Below the pieces are notes generated by a model. That model worked only from the letters and a program-made list of their open reading frames with translations. It was not told the origin of the DNA and did no database searches. Position numbers and translations under genes: made by a program. A DNA stretch of 64,000 nucleotides, from assembly GCF_028372415.1 (NCBI RefSeq), contig NC_092874.1:239856069-239920068 (forward strand), in the 5' to 3' direction. Numbering within the stretch: position 1 is the first letter of the stretch; every line of letters starts with the position of its first letter. This stretch comes from Notamacropus eugenii (Eukaryota > Chordata > Mammalia > Diprotodontia > Macropodidae). Positions 36,362-47,032 of the stretch are shown in pieces.

Positions 36362-37031
36362 ATGCATGTTGACCCAGCAAAACCATTATGCAATCTGTTT
36401 CCCAAGATGATTAGGAAAAAAGGAAAAGAACCTCTACGTTCTAAAATGTTTGTAGCAACTCTCTTTATGGTGACAAGGAACTGAAAATTATGAGGATCTC
36501 TTTCATTTAGGGAATGGCTAAATAAGTTGTGGTATATGATAGTGATGGAATACAACTGTGCTATCAGAAATGATAAGCACAATTTTCTTAGAAAAATATG
36601 AAAAGACTTGCATGAAATAATGAAGAGCTAAATGAACAGAACCAAGAGAACATAGTATATTGTTTTAAGAAGAATTTGAAGTGAATTAGTAATTTTGACC
36701 ATTATAAATACCCAAATAAACTGCAAAGGACTTGCAAAGGAAGGAGCTATATGCATCCAGAAAAAGAGCTGATGAATAGATGTGTAGAATGATTTTACAT
36801 TTATATATACATATATATATGTGTGTGTCTAATGGTAGCTATCTCTAGGGTTGGAGGGGAGAGAGGGAAGAGAAAAAGGGAAAAAAAGGAAGGTTACATG
36901 ATAACTTTATTATATATTTAACAAAAATAGCAATTTGTGCATAATAAATTTGCAGTTTCATGTACAAACATCTTTTTTTTCTATACCACTATGTTATGGA
37001 AATGCTTATTTTATTTTTTAAGTTAGGAATA

Positions 37032-37047
37032 AAGTAAATAAAATTTT
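37032..37047. repeat. Target-site duplication of NPM1 retrocopy, left copy
   Basis: AAGTAAATAAAATTTT is identical at 38366-38381. The site is in the A/T-rich tail of an L1 and contains the TTTT/A-type context that L1 endonuclease prefers. Confidence 0.95.
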
Positions 37048-38365
37048 TTTTCTTTATTAAAATACTGAATTTATTTCACATGTATACTTTTGTCTCCCCA
37101 CCATTTCCATTTGTCTGACCACCACTACTGCTATGCCCTAACATAACATTCCATACATACTTAAATGAAGCAAAGGGTGGAGTTCCATCTTTGAAAACTA
37201 AACAGGCATTTTGGACAACACATTCTTGGCAAAGTAATCTGGACGACATTTATCAGACACGGTAGGGAAAGTTCTCACTCTGCATTATAAAAAGGACAGC
37301 CAGATATCAACTGTTACAGAAATAAGACAGAAAATTTTAACAAACTGTTCAAACTTATTTTCTTAAAGAGATTTCCTCCACAGCCAGAGATCTTGAATAG
37401 CCTTCTGATCAGACATCCGGAAGCAATTCTTTACATAGTTGATGAATTTGCCTTCCACTTTTGGGAGGGAACCACCCTTTTCAATGCTGGCCTGCATTTT
37501 TGCTTTAATATCCTCTAGAGAAGTAGGTCCTTTGGGAGTCTTAGGAGTCTTGTCCTGCTTTTTGAAGGATTCTTGACCTTTTGATTTTGGTGTGGACGGC
37601 TTTGAATCTTTTCCATTCTGGTTTGATTTTTGTGCATTTTTTGCTGCAGCATCACGAACAGATTTCTTCACTGGAGGGGTCTTTTCTTCACTTTCTTCAT
37701 CTTCAAAGTCATCATCATCATCATCATCTTCATCATCATCATCTTCTTCATCATCATCTTCATCTTCTTCAGACAGTTTTACTTTTTTCTGTGGAACCTT
37801 GCTACGAACTCCAGGAGCAGATTGTTTGCCAGACATATTTAGGAGTTTCATATCATCTTCCTCTTCATCATCTGATTCTGCATCTTCCTCCAAGGCTACT
37901 AGGTGCTGGCCACTCACATGTACAGGTCCCGAACCACATTTCAACCGCAAAACTACTGGTGGTGTAATCTCAAAGCCACCTAGAGAAATTGTAGGCTGCA
38001 CAGACATTTTCAAAGATGCCAATGTTACTTTAATTGGATTGCCTTCATAGTTCAGTGCCTCTGCTTCAACAATATGCAATTCATATTTTGCACCAGCCCC
38101 TAAACTCACAGTCCTCAAGGACAACTGGTGCTCATTTTCATCATTATCTACCTTAAAATGATAATCTTTGTCAGCCTTTAGTTCACAACCGAAGAGGAAA
38201 TTCTGGGGCTGGAGGGGGATCATGTCCATTTCCATGGAGTCCTCCATTGGTGCGGCGATACTGAGGAGAGAAGGGCAGTGTTGAAAGGAGAGCGACGAGG
38301 CGGACGGAGAGTGGCTCTGGCTCCCGAGGGGCTCCGATGAGGACGGAATCACACCGAGGAAAAAG
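37048..38365 (-). pseudogene. NPM1: Processed retrocopy of NPM1 mRNA, full length
   Basis: An intronless copy of a whole nucleophosmin mRNA between perfect 16-bp target duplications. In minus order: 5' UTR (38365-38248), CDS (38247-37363) and 3' UTR (37362-37052), with an AATAAA at 37075-37070 and a second AATAAAG just before a short A tail. The first transcribed base is C followed by a pyrimidine tract (CTTTTTCCTC) directly at the duplication, as expected of a 5'-TOP mRNA copied to its cap site. The 5' UTR has about ten CpGs in 118 bp in a CpG-poor window, which suggests a recent insertion. No promoter of its own came with the mRNA. Expression, if any, would depend on nearby sequence. Confidence 0.95.
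37363..38247 (-). CDS. NPM1: Nucleophosmin-like protein, intact 294-codon ORF of the retrocopy
   Basis: Nucleophosmin is a nucleolar histone and ribosome-assembly chaperone that shuttles to the cytoplasm. All parts are present: oligomerising core (about 14-118, with [12 protein letters not shown] and [14 protein letters not shown]), acidic tracts (120-132 and 159-188, nearly all D/E), bipartite-type NLS (KKVKL, 154-158), basic region, and C-terminal nucleic-acid-binding helices with W288 and W290. Length equals the usual 294 residues. The start chosen is MEDSMEMDM; the frame is open 35 codons further upstream only because the 5' UTR lacks a stop. Compared with the family as I know it, three changes stand out. 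Y55 replaces an acidic residue. The CDK site TP near 199 is replaced by AA (200-201). L289 lies between the two tryptophans. S125, T234 and T237 are kept. Whether it is expressed is unknown. Confidence 0.85.
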   Translation of the reverse strand: MEDSMEMDMIPLQPQNFLFGCELKADKDYHFKVDNDENEHQLSLRTVSLGAGAKYELHIVEAEALNYEGNPIKVTLASLKMSVQPTISLGGFEITPPVVLRLKCGSGPVHVSGQHLVALEEDAESDDEEEDDMKLLNMSGKQSAPGVRSKVPQKKVKLSEEDEDDDEEDDDDEDDDDDDDFEDEESEEKTPPVKKSVRDAAAKNAQKSNQNGKDSKPSTPKSKGQESFKKQDKTPKTPKGPTSLEDIKAKMQASIEKGGSLPKVEGKFINYVKNCFRMSDQKAIQDLWLWRKSL

Positions 38366-38509
38366 AAGTAAATAAAATTTTAAAAAATGAGAAAATTTGG
38401 TCCATATTAGCCTAATCAGTTTCTTGTCTGAGAATATGACTCTAACATTCAACATGAATCCATAGTGACAGAATGAACTAATATCCTCTTATCCAGCACA
38501 GAGCCATGT

Positions 38510-38575
38510 GTGTATATATACTCAAATGTATGTATGTATGTATGCATATATGCATGCATGCATGTGTGTATGTGT
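38510..38575. repeat. (GTAT)n / (GCAT)n microsatellite
   Basis: Tetranucleotide repeat 'gtatgtatgtatgcat', flanking the retrocopy on its 5' side. Confidence 0.85.
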
Positions 38576-38754
38576 TCCAATGGGCATTCAATGGTTACTA
38601 TTATGGATGTATGGTTGTCATTCATGTCTTTCATTACTTCTCAGCTTTACTATCAAAATGTCTTACATGAATAGTTATCTTTGAAAACTAAGTGTGTTTT
38701 GTGGTAATACTTTTTGGGAGTAGTAAAATTCCTTTAGCTTGATAGGGTCAACTT

Positions 38755-39180
38755 CAGTTCATTTACATTCAACAAGTATTTATGCTTTGCAAAAGTATCT
38801 TCTATATGCAAAGATTTGCTCAGGGTGGGCACTGGACATATAAAGAAAAAAAATCAAAACCTTCCCAAGAAACTAGGTAGGATTTTCAACTTGTACACAG
38901 GTGAGTACAAACATCTGAAAGGGAAAGAATGACTATTGACAGCCTTGGGGAGGTCAGGGAATGCTTCACGGAAGAGGCAGTCCTTAAAGAAAGATCAGAA
39001 TTCTGAAGAGTTGGAGATGAAAAATGACAGCCTTCAAACCATGGGATTAGAAGCAGGAGTTGGAAGGTCAGGGGTTTCACACATGGAAGTAGGTGTTTGT
39101 CAATTGATGTCCATGGGAAGAGCATCACCATGAGCTCTCCTGAGTGAATGTCTCCAAGATTTCCCATCACTCCATATAAG
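38755..39180 (-). repeat. L2 LINE fragment
   Basis: 'cattcaacaagtatttatgc', 'gaatgcttcacggaagagg' and 'attagaagcaggagttggaa' follow the reversed L2 series, diverged. Confidence 0.55.
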
Positions 39181-39474
39181 GTTTATTTTTTCCTTCTTTC
39201 CTTCCTTCCTTCCATCTGAAGTCAAGAGGTTATAAATTGTGGCTCACGTTTACACATACTCTTATTTACAGATAGATTGCATTAGTGGGAAATATGTTTA
39301 TGGCACATTTCTTTTGTTTATAGGAAATCTAAATGGGATTGATGACTCTCCTTGTTCTCCCCTATACTTTAGCTTATATTGAAATAATATCTTATATCTT
39401 TTTTAAAGGATCAACAAAGAAGGGAAAATGACAATTGATAGTGGGGGTGTTAAGGGAGGACAGGCATAAAAATG
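39181..39474. other. Unassigned
   Basis: A short TTCC run at 39191-39212; nothing else recognised. Confidence 0.4.
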
Positions 39475-40140
39475 TATTGTCAGAGCTATGGATTGATCTA
39501 ATCATTCTGGAAAGTAATTTGGAATTATATACCCGAATTCACTAAACTGTTCATACCCTTTGACCCAGTGATGTGGATAATAGTCATGTACCCCAATGAG
39601 ATCAAAGACAGAGGTAAAGGACCAACATGTACAAAAATATTTATAGCAGTACTTTTTGTTTTAGCAAAGCACTAAAAACAGTTTGTACCTATCTATTGGG
39701 AAGTGACTGAATAAATTATGGTATATGAATGTAATGGAATACTTCTGTGCCTAAAAAAATGATGAAGAGGATGAATTCAGAGAGAACCTGGTAATAATTG
39801 TATGTACTGAGTGAAGTGAATAAGTAGGACCATTTATGAAAGGACTACATTATAAAAATAAACAACCATGAAAAACTCAGGAACTTTGATCAATGTAATC
39901 ACCAATCATGACTTATGATTGATGATGGATCATGTTTCTCACCCCTTGGTAGAAATGCAGTAGAGGTACAAAATGAGACATGGGCTTTCAGACTTGGTCA
40001 ATGTGGAGATTTATGTAGTTTATTTGTTACAAGGAAGTGATTTCATTTTTTTTTTTTTGTCATGGAAGGGAGGAAGAGTTAAGGAGGGAAGGTGGATGGA
40101 AAGTGTAATAATGATATCAAAATAAGAAAAAGAAAGGAGC
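39475..40140 (+). mobile_element. L1 3' part (ORF2 end and 3' UTR)
   Basis: Sense ORF2 end: 'cattctggaaagtaatttgg', 'tcataccctttgacccagtg', 'gaagtgactgaataaattat', then the 3' UTR with 'gacttggtcaatgtggagat' and an A-rich end near 40140. Reading frame decayed. Confidence 0.8.
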
Positions 40141-40262
40141 AATAATGAAACATCAGAAGAAAGTTTAGAAGGAGACATAAACAAGTAGGGTAGTGTTGGG
40201 ACTGTGGTGTTAAAAAAAAAAAACCTATTTGTAATAGAGATTTTTTTATTGTTGTTTTTTGT

Positions 40263-41062
40263 AGAAGTGGCTTGCCCTGGGCATGCCCAGATTACTTAAC
40301 ATGGAAGCACCCTGGATCCTTTATTTTTCTAAAGCATGGTCTCCTTTGATTGGTTGTGTAGCCAGAACAGGCTATGTCTTTAAAACTGACCAGGCTGAGA
40401 TAATGTCTCTCTTTTTAGTTCTCTCTTTTCTGCTGCATCTAGAAAGGGAAGATCATAGTTCAACCACAGTGTGGGAGCCATGAACTAAACTGGGAGGGGG
40501 GTCATGCCTTCTTCCTCCCCACTATTTTACCCTGACTCTAAGAAATGTACTTGGGAGAGTATTTGTTTCTGTTCTGTTTCATTTGTTCTGTCCAGTTTTA
40601 GGTGCCCACTGAACCCTCTGGCTCAAGTCCCAGATACCTTGGCTTCTCAGAGCTTCCCGCCTGGTCTGGCTGGCTACCACATCCTGCCTGCTCCAAGGTT
40701 GCCATGGCTCAAGTTTCCAGTAGGCACAGTTGGAACCAAAAACTGAGGAGGACAAATGACATAGAACAGAGACCAATGTCCCTCAAGACCATTTCTTGGA
40801 ACCAGGGGAGATGGGGGCAAAGTTTATCCCCTCTACTTCTCGTTCAGTTCTTGGCACCTGAGCTGTGGGTAAACTGATCTTCACCCTGTGGATGCAGCAG
40901 GAAAGAGTGAGCCAGAAAGAGACTGTCTCATTCTGGCTTGTTTTAAAGACATCCTTTTCTGGTTATTCAGCCAATCAAAGAAGGCTGCAGCCACTTGTGG
41001 GGTAGGAAAGCACAGGATGAAGGGCACCTCCATGTTAGGTGGTCTGAGCATACACAGGGCAT
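40263..41062. repeat. Large imperfect palindrome (inverted repeat), unknown family
   Basis: The left arm (about 40263-40640) aligns to the reverse complement of the right arm (about 40697-41062) over nearly its whole length, leaving a spacer of about 55 bp. Paired blocks include 'cctttgattggttg' with 'tctttgattggctg', 'atgtctttaaaac' in both, and 'ctgctgcatc' in both. By eye identity is about 70-75%. It is bounded by L1 ends at 40140 and 41452. It could be a foldback-type element, or two copies of one unknown repeat placed head to head. No coding capacity seen. Confidence 0.75.
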
Positions 41063-41435
41063 AAGAAAATATTCATGTTTGTTGATCGATGTTTTTCAAG
41101 TTAATAATAAAGAAAAGCAAAGGCCAGCATCTCTTCCCAAATCTCTATCCATTTCTGCACTGACCACACAAATTTAAATGTAGGAACCTTCCAGATTTTG
41201 CATTTATCAAACAGATTGACACACTTAAGTGTGCAGAGGGATATAGTCAAGAAGCAAACAATGTAATTGAACACTGGATGCTTTGGGCTTAGCAGCCAGG
41301 AGGGACATACTTCTGTGTCTTTCCCTTCTAACTGAGGAAGAATAAAGGTGGGGCTAATAGTGATTATTCCACAGATCAGCCAGGAATTAAGGGAGGGCGG
41401 AGTGGGCTAACTCCTAAATCACTAAAGTGGTTGGT
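41063..41435. other. Unassigned
   Basis: Sequence between the palindrome and the next L1. No gene or nameable repeat recognised. Confidence 0.4.
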
Positions 41436-41451
41436 GAGAAACATAACATCT

Positions 41452-42193
41452 TTTTTTGGTAAATAGTATTTTATGTTTTTTCCAATTACATGTAAAGATA
41501 GTTTTCAATATTCATTTTTTATAAGATTTTGAGTTCCAATTTTTTCCTTTCTCTGTCCCTCCCTACCCTCTAAGACAGCAAGTAATCTGATATAGATTAT
41601 ATATTTGTAATCATGTTGAACTATTTCCACATTAATCATGCTGTGAAAAAGGGATCAGAACAAAAGGGAAAAACCATGAAAAAGAAAACAAAAACCAAAA
41701 AAAAGTGAAAATAGTCTGCTTCAATCTGCATTCAGACTCCATAGTTCTTTCTCTGGATGTGGATTGCCATTTCCATCATGAGTCTTTTGGAATTGTCTTG
41801 GATCATTGTATTGCTGAGAAGAGCTGAGTCTGTCATAGTTGATAATAGCACAATGTTGCCATTCCTGTGTACAGTGTTCTCCTGGTTCTTCTCACTTCAC
41901 TCAGCATCAGTTTATGTAAGTCTTTTCAGGTTTTTCTGGAATCTGCCTGCCCATTTCTTATAGCACGATAATATTTCACTACATTCATATATCACAGCTT
42001 GTTCAGTCATTTCCCAATTGATGGTCATCCCCTCAATTTCTAATTCTTTGCCACCACAAAAAAGCTGCTACAGATATTTTTGTACATGTGGGTCCTTTCT
42101 TTTTTTTTATTTTTTTATTATCTCTTTGGGTTACAGATCTAGTAGTGGTATTGCTGGGTCAGAGGATATTGTTTTTTGGGCATAGTTCCAAAT
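41452..42193 (-). mobile_element. L1 3' end, 5'-truncated, with target-site duplication
   Basis: A T run at 41452-41458, reversed 3' UTR ('tctaagacagcaagtaatct') and end of ORF2 ('gttcagtcatttcccaattg', 'agtagtggtattgctgggt'). GAGAAACATAACAT (41437-41450) and GAGAAGCATAACAT (42194-42207) are the target duplication with one difference. Confidence 0.85.
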
Positions 42194-42207
42194 GAGAAGC
42201 ATAACAT

Positions 42208-43284
42208 TTTGATATCCCTGCTAATTCAACCCTCACTAACATGCCAGTCAGGCCTTATTCATATCTGTCCATTTCATCAGTTCTTATTTATCACTGCATT
42301 GCAACAGCAGCTCATAAGACTCCTGATGATGGAGCATAAGGGGAAGCATGTCCTATATCAAGGGACAGCATCTCTAACATCTCAACCCATCCTATCGCTT
42401 CCATGTAATTCTCAGAATGGAATTTCTTTTGACTTCTTCTTCCCGTAAATTTCAATGACAAGTTAAAAAATTTTGGCAAACTGATGAATGCTGGGATAGA
42501 GTCTGTTGAACCCTTTCTGTAGTCTGATATCTTAATGAAAACACTCAGTCGTCAGTGACCCAGTAGATAAAGGATTACACTAGAATATGAATAAAACACC
42601 ATTCTAGATTTAGACAATTTCCTTTCTCCAAACTCTAAGAAGTACATTCAACATATGTCTGGGTGATTTAGAACCCTACAGTGGCATTGCTGTTGCATTA
42701 ATGAAAGACATTTTGACAAGGGCAAGGGAAATCTTGGGTGAATTCTTAAAAACAGACTAGTTGAATCCTTTTTTATAAGCACTCAGATTATATCCATGCT
42801 TATTTTGAAAAGCTATCTTAAAATAATATTTGATTGTTCTTTTATTTCCATATCAAAATTATGCTCCATGAGACATTGCTGGAACATCATACTTTCTAAT
42901 TCTAAAATAAGCACCATTGACAATGACTCGATTTGTTGGCTTGTCATTGGAGAGTCCTCATGTTGATAGGTCAACAGAAATAGGTTAAGTAGTGAGGCAT
43001 CATTTTTTTTTTCATTTTATTGCAATTCAGTGTACTTGACAGACTCCAAGGACATAAATGAGAATGGAGAAAGCTGCCTGAAAAATGCAGCAAGGAAAAT
43101 TGGTTTAGACAAAGGCAATTACCAAGAGGAGATGTAACACCCAGAGGGCAGAGATTTTTTTTTTTTTAATGATGCAGATACTAGGTGGAAGAGGACAATT
43201 CAAACTAGAATGTCAGAGGACTTATTTTTTTTTTGGTAGTATTTCAACTAATTAAGTTTTTGAGAAAACTAACCCTGGATTAGT
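42208..43284. other. Unassigned intergenic DNA
   Basis: Several T runs (43005, 43156, 43224) occur but no element edges are clear. No gene recognised. Confidence 0.4.
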
Positions 43285-43840
43285 TGAAGTATCTCTGGCC
43301 TCCATTGCCATTGCTACCACTCTTGTCCAAGCTCTTATCACTTCCCACTTATACTATGGAAATAATTAACTGGTCACCATGCCCCCAGCATTTCCATGAA
43401 TCCAATCTACATGCTAGTGACAGATTAATTTTCCTAAAGGGCTATTTTCATCATATCACTTCCCTAATCAAATTATTTCAGAGGATGCCTACTCATTGCC
43501 AAGAGAATAAAATTAAAACTTTTCTGCTTGTCATTCAGGGGCCTTCGCTACTTGTCTCCAACCTATCTTGAAGTGGCTGTGTTCTGGATCTGACTGGATC
43601 TCCCAGTACTTTCCCACAAGAGTCCTTCATTCCAGCTATACTGGTTTATTCACTCTTCCCTCAATCTCTCTTACACTTTCCTACCATCATGCTTTTGCCT
43701 CAACAGTTTCTCCTGCTTGTGATGCTTTCCTTATCTTCTCTGTCTTTGTCAATTTTCTTCATGCTCAAGGTCCCAAGTCTACCATGAAGCTTTTCCTGAC
43801 CTTTCCATACCTCTCTCCTTTGAACAACCAAGTTACTTGT
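43285..43840 (+). repeat. L2 LINE, C-terminal ORF2 region and 3' UTR start
   Basis: Sense L2-like sequence: a 'catatcacttccctaatcaa' block (the SDHVTPLL region), 'caggggccttcgctacttg' and 'catgaagcttttcctgacct'. Stops and shifts are frequent. Confidence 0.6.
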
Positions 43841-44475
43841 GTTAAAATTGCATCTTGTTCTGGTCCCCCTGACCCTACTTCCCCACTTTCTAGTTATTTT
43901 GGTAAGTTTAGAAGTAGTCAGCAAGAAGTAACAATAATGCAAAGTAAGATTGCAAAGGGGAACCCAGAAGTTGCTTATAGACTGTCCTGTAAGTCAAGGG
44001 AGCATAATGATTACTCACGAAGTGTATAATTGGTTAACTAAAAACCATATCCTGAGACTCTGTGCTAAATTAGGGGAAACCACTTCAGCCCTGATATCAG
44101 GGCCTTTCATTCTTACTAAGTGCCATGGTCTATAACCTTGCAGATAAGCTCTAAACATCTGCAGTACAATCAGAAGAATACCTGATGTGGCTGATAATTT
44201 TGAGATGGTATAGATATGTTAATGAACTGACCTCTAAGGTAGCACACATAAGAATTAGTCTGCCACCCACCAAAACCCTATCAAAATGAGATATCAACTC
44301 TAGTCCATGGTTACAGGAGTTATTCTGTGATTTTACCCCTCCCCCACATGTTCCCTACTCTGCCTGTCCCCTATCCCTGTCCCCATGCCTCTATGCTGTA
44401 CCTTCTCCCTTTATTTGCCATTTGCCCTTTGTGCCTTATTAAAGTGTGACTGAAGCATTAATCCCCACTATCACC
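43841..44475 (+). other. Possible LTR-like insertion
   Basis: The L2 match stops at about 43840. The next 630 bp is of different character and ends with an ATTAAA near 44439 ('ccttattaaagtgtgactga'), which could be an LTR polyadenylation signal. No TATA box, ends or target duplication could be fixed. Confidence 0.25.
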
Positions 44476-44847
44476 ATCATCTTTCCTGTCAAGTACCCAA
44501 AGAACTAGGTGTGCTTGCACCCATTTCATAATTCCCTAAATTGATGAACAGTTCACTTGTCCAGTAGCAATCATGTGGCATTTATTATGTACTTGTATAG
44601 ATTCATGTTTACATTTCTGTTGATAATCCCTCTATTAATGCAGATTACAAGCTCTCTGTGCCTTTTCTTGTATGAGTCTTTCCACCATCTTTCCATGAAT
44701 TTTTCTTTGAGGATTTACTCAATGCACTGTAAGCCTTGCTTTTGCCCTTTAAATATCTCGTGTGTGCCAACATGTAGTTCTTGGATTGTCCATTAATTAT
44801 CCTTCATTCTGGCTTTATGACAAGTCTTCCTCCTTTTCTAATTCAGT

Positions 44848-44972
44848 GGAAGCTAACAAACATTTATTAATTCCTACCATGTGCAAAGCACTGTGTAAGG
44901 TGCTAGGAAAGAAGAAAACAACAGTCTGTATTCTCAAGGTGTTTATATTATGTTGGGAAGAAACAACATGTC
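44848..44972 (-). repeat. L2 LINE 3' fragment
   Basis: 'aacaaacatttattaattcc' followed by 'aaagcactgtgtaaggtgct' and 'tattctcaaggtgtttatat' in reverse orientation. Confidence 0.65.
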
Positions 44973-44974
44973 CA

Positions 44975-45112
44975 TAGAGGAGAGACAGTGTAGTACAGCA
45001 GAAAAAGTCAGAGGGTCTGGTTTCAAATTTGTCTCTGAGACTTACTACATGAGTGACCTAGGGTAAGTCACTTGTTCTCTTATTTCCTCATCTCAAATGG
45101 ATTTTTTCTCTG
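44975..45112 (+). repeat. MIR-like CORE-SINE, partial
   Basis: 'gacagtgtagtacagcagaa', 'tctggtttcaaatttgtctc' and 'gagtgacctagggtaagtca' in the CORE-SINE order. Confidence 0.65.
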
Positions 45113-45133
45113 AAAAAGGAAGGGGGTAGATAT

Positions 45134-45173
45134 ATACAGGGTACCCTCAAAGTCTTAGTGTTGTTTTCAGCTT
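45134..45173 (+). repeat. Possible mariner-type terminal fragment
   Basis: 'tacagggtaccctcaaagtc' resembles the terminal repeat of Tc1/mariner-type elements, next to a TA. The opposite end is not seen, so the call is weak. Confidence 0.3.
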
Positions 45174-45180
45174 TAACATA

Positions 45181-45430
45181 TATGTATATATATACATGCA
45201 TACATATACATATGTGTATATACACTCATACATATATGTATGTGTACACACATACACAAAGGATGCCCTTGGTGTGTGTGTGTGTATATAAATGTAAAAT
45301 ATATTATACATTAGATTTACAAACATATATGTATATGTATGGTGTATATATGTATACACATTACATGTATATGCATATGTATATAATTACATATCTAATA
45401 CATGCATTTTATACACATATGTATCTATCT
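45181..45430 (+). repeat. AT-rich repeat block, copy A of an inverted pair
   Basis: Alternating purine-pyrimidine (AT/GT) sequence around a unique core ('ggatgcccttggtgtg', 'attagatttacaaacatata'). It is nearly identical to the reverse complement of 47121-47345. Over about 230 bp I count only a few differences. It is followed by (CT)n and (TATC)n at 45430-45497. Confidence 0.9.
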
Positions 45431-45497
45431 ACCATCTATCAGTCTCTCTCTCTCTCTCTCTCTCTCCCTATGTATGTATCTATGTATCTATCTATTG
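45430..45497. repeat. (CT)n and (TATC/TATG)n microsatellite
   Basis: 'agtctctctctctctctctc' then 'gtatgtatctatgtatctat'. Confidence 0.9.
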
Positions 45498-45504
45498 TCT
45501 CTCC

Positions 45505-46150
45505 TCTGAACTTCAGTCCAACATCATTAACTGCCCCTTTTGGATATTTTAAACAGGAACACTTCAAATTCAACATAACTTGTGGTCTTTCTTCCCAAAG
45601 ACTTCTTTCTTCCAAATTTAATAATCTCTGTCAAAAGTACTGCTATCCTTTCATTCTTAGGTTCATAATCTTACCATTGTCCTTGACTCCTCATGCTCCT
45701 TCAAGCCACATAGCCAATCAGTTGCCAAATCCGGCTGTTTCTACCTATATCTGATCCTTCCTCTACACTCACAGGGCTCTTATTACCTTTTGTCTGGATC
45801 ACTGAAGCAGTCTCTTGATTGGTCTCCTTTGCTTCAAGTCTCTCACCATTTTAGTCCATCCTACACATTATTGCCACAGTAGTTTTCCTGAAGTATACAT
45901 CTAACCTTGTGAATTTCCTTCTCAATCAACTCCAATGACTTCCTCTTGCCTTTAGGATAAACGATTAAATTCTCTTTTTGTCATTTGAAGTGCTACACAA
46001 CCTTGTCCCATAGCTTTCCAAACTCATTAAACATAATTTCCCTTCCACCCTTTGCATCCAACCAAATGGGTCTTCTCTTCCCCAACAATGCTAACTTTGG
46101 TAGATCTTGTATGTCTACACATGTTCCTTGTCTCCCCAACTTGATTTTGT
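45505..46150 (+). repeat. L2 LINE, C-terminal ORF2 region
   Basis: 'ttgtccttgactcctcatgc', 'ccaatcagttgccaaatccg', 'gtctcttgattggtctcct' and 'cttcctcttgcctttaggat' are the sense L2 ORF2 end. The frame is broken. Confidence 0.7.
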
Positions 46151-46281
46151 GAGACTCTAGGTTTACTGAATTTTGAATTTAAGATGTTGAAGTTTGTGAG
46201 TCACCATCTTTCTGTACCTGGTCAAAAGGAGTCAAGCACCCTTCTGGCTCCATCCTCATGTAATTCATCTAATCCATGATT

Positions 46282-46370
46282 TATAGGACCATAATCTAGA
46301 GTTAGAAGGGCCTCCAGTCATCTCTTCCAATATGGAGGAGCTCCGAGAAGTTTAAGTAATTTAAATCCCT
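46282..46370 (+). repeat. CR1/L3-type or MIR 3' fragment
   Basis: 'aggaccataatctagagtta' and 'aagggcctccagtcatctct' resemble the old 'agagctggaagggacc' 3' segment that CR1/L3 elements and their SINEs share. Confidence 0.4.
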
Positions 46371-46371
46371 C

Positions 46372-46735
46372 AGGTTTATAACCTCTTTCTCATCCTTGAC
46401 TCCTCACTCTCACCCGAACATCCCCAATCAGTTGCCCATATCTTGCCACTTCTACCTGCCTTACAGCATGCCTCTTTCCCTTTAAGATAGTATTCCACTG
46501 CCACTTTCTAGCTAAGTGTTTCTTGCTCTCCCTACCTGCTGGCATCCTACCTACCAAACAACTTTATATTTAACTGCTTTTTATTTATTCGTGGTATATT
46601 TATTGCATATATGCTTCTCTATGTACTTGTCTCCCTGGTAGAAGGTCGGTACATTGAAAGTAAGGGTTGTTTCATTCTTTGCATTGATAGTGCTTAGCAC
46701 AGTACTTACAGCATTGTAGGTGCTGTAGAGTGCCC
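46372..46735 (+). repeat. L2 LINE fragment with 3' UTR
   Basis: 'catccttgactcctcactct', then 'gtacttgtctccctggtaga' and 'tgatagtgcttagcacagta', which is the sense L2 3' end. Confidence 0.65.
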
Positions 46736-47032
46736 AGTTTCTGCAGTCTTAATTCTCTTATGTCCTTGTTTTCATCCAGACTCCCTTTGGCTCCTTCTGC
46801 TTCCTCTCACCCAATCTGTTTGCTTTGGCCCATAGGCTCTATTCTTTTGGTTCCTGTTTTGAGCTATATTTGATTGCACTCTGGCTATCTTCCTATTTAG
46901 AGCCCTAGCTTTTCCATATTCTACCTTCTCAAACAGATGCAGGTCTTTTCCTTTTGGTCTAGCATTGCCCAACCCTTGGTACTACTTTAACCACTACTTT
47001 CCCTCATTATAATCCACTACAACATAGATAGC

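Larger units (their letters stand above)
36362..38388 (+). mobile_element. L1 3' part (ORF2 end and 3' UTR), split by the NPM1 retrocopy
   Basis: Plus-strand end of ORF2 ('tgacccagcaaaaccatta', 'ttagggaatggctaaataag', 'gagctaaatgaacagaacc') followed by the 3' UTR. The A-rich end (about 37020-37047) is broken by the NPM1 retrocopy and finishes at 38382-38388. Coding sequence is decayed. Confidence 0.8.

Noticed and set aside
37581..38050. Plus-strand open frames rich in Ser or His/Leu inside the NPM1 region
   Set aside because: They are antisense readings of the acidic GAT/GAA codon tracts of NPM1.
37363..38352. 329-codon frame, longer than nucleophosmin
   Set aside because: The extra 35 codons are the 5' UTR read in frame. 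The conserved start is at 38247, giving the family's usual 294 residues.
37048..38365. The parental NPM1 gene
   Set aside because: No introns, an A tail and a target-site duplication mark it as a retrocopy.
45158..45754. 198-codon Tyr/Met/His-rich frame and its partner at 47096-47585
   Set aside because: Both are translations of alternating AT/GT repeats; similarity between them comes from the inverted DNA repeat, not from a protein family.
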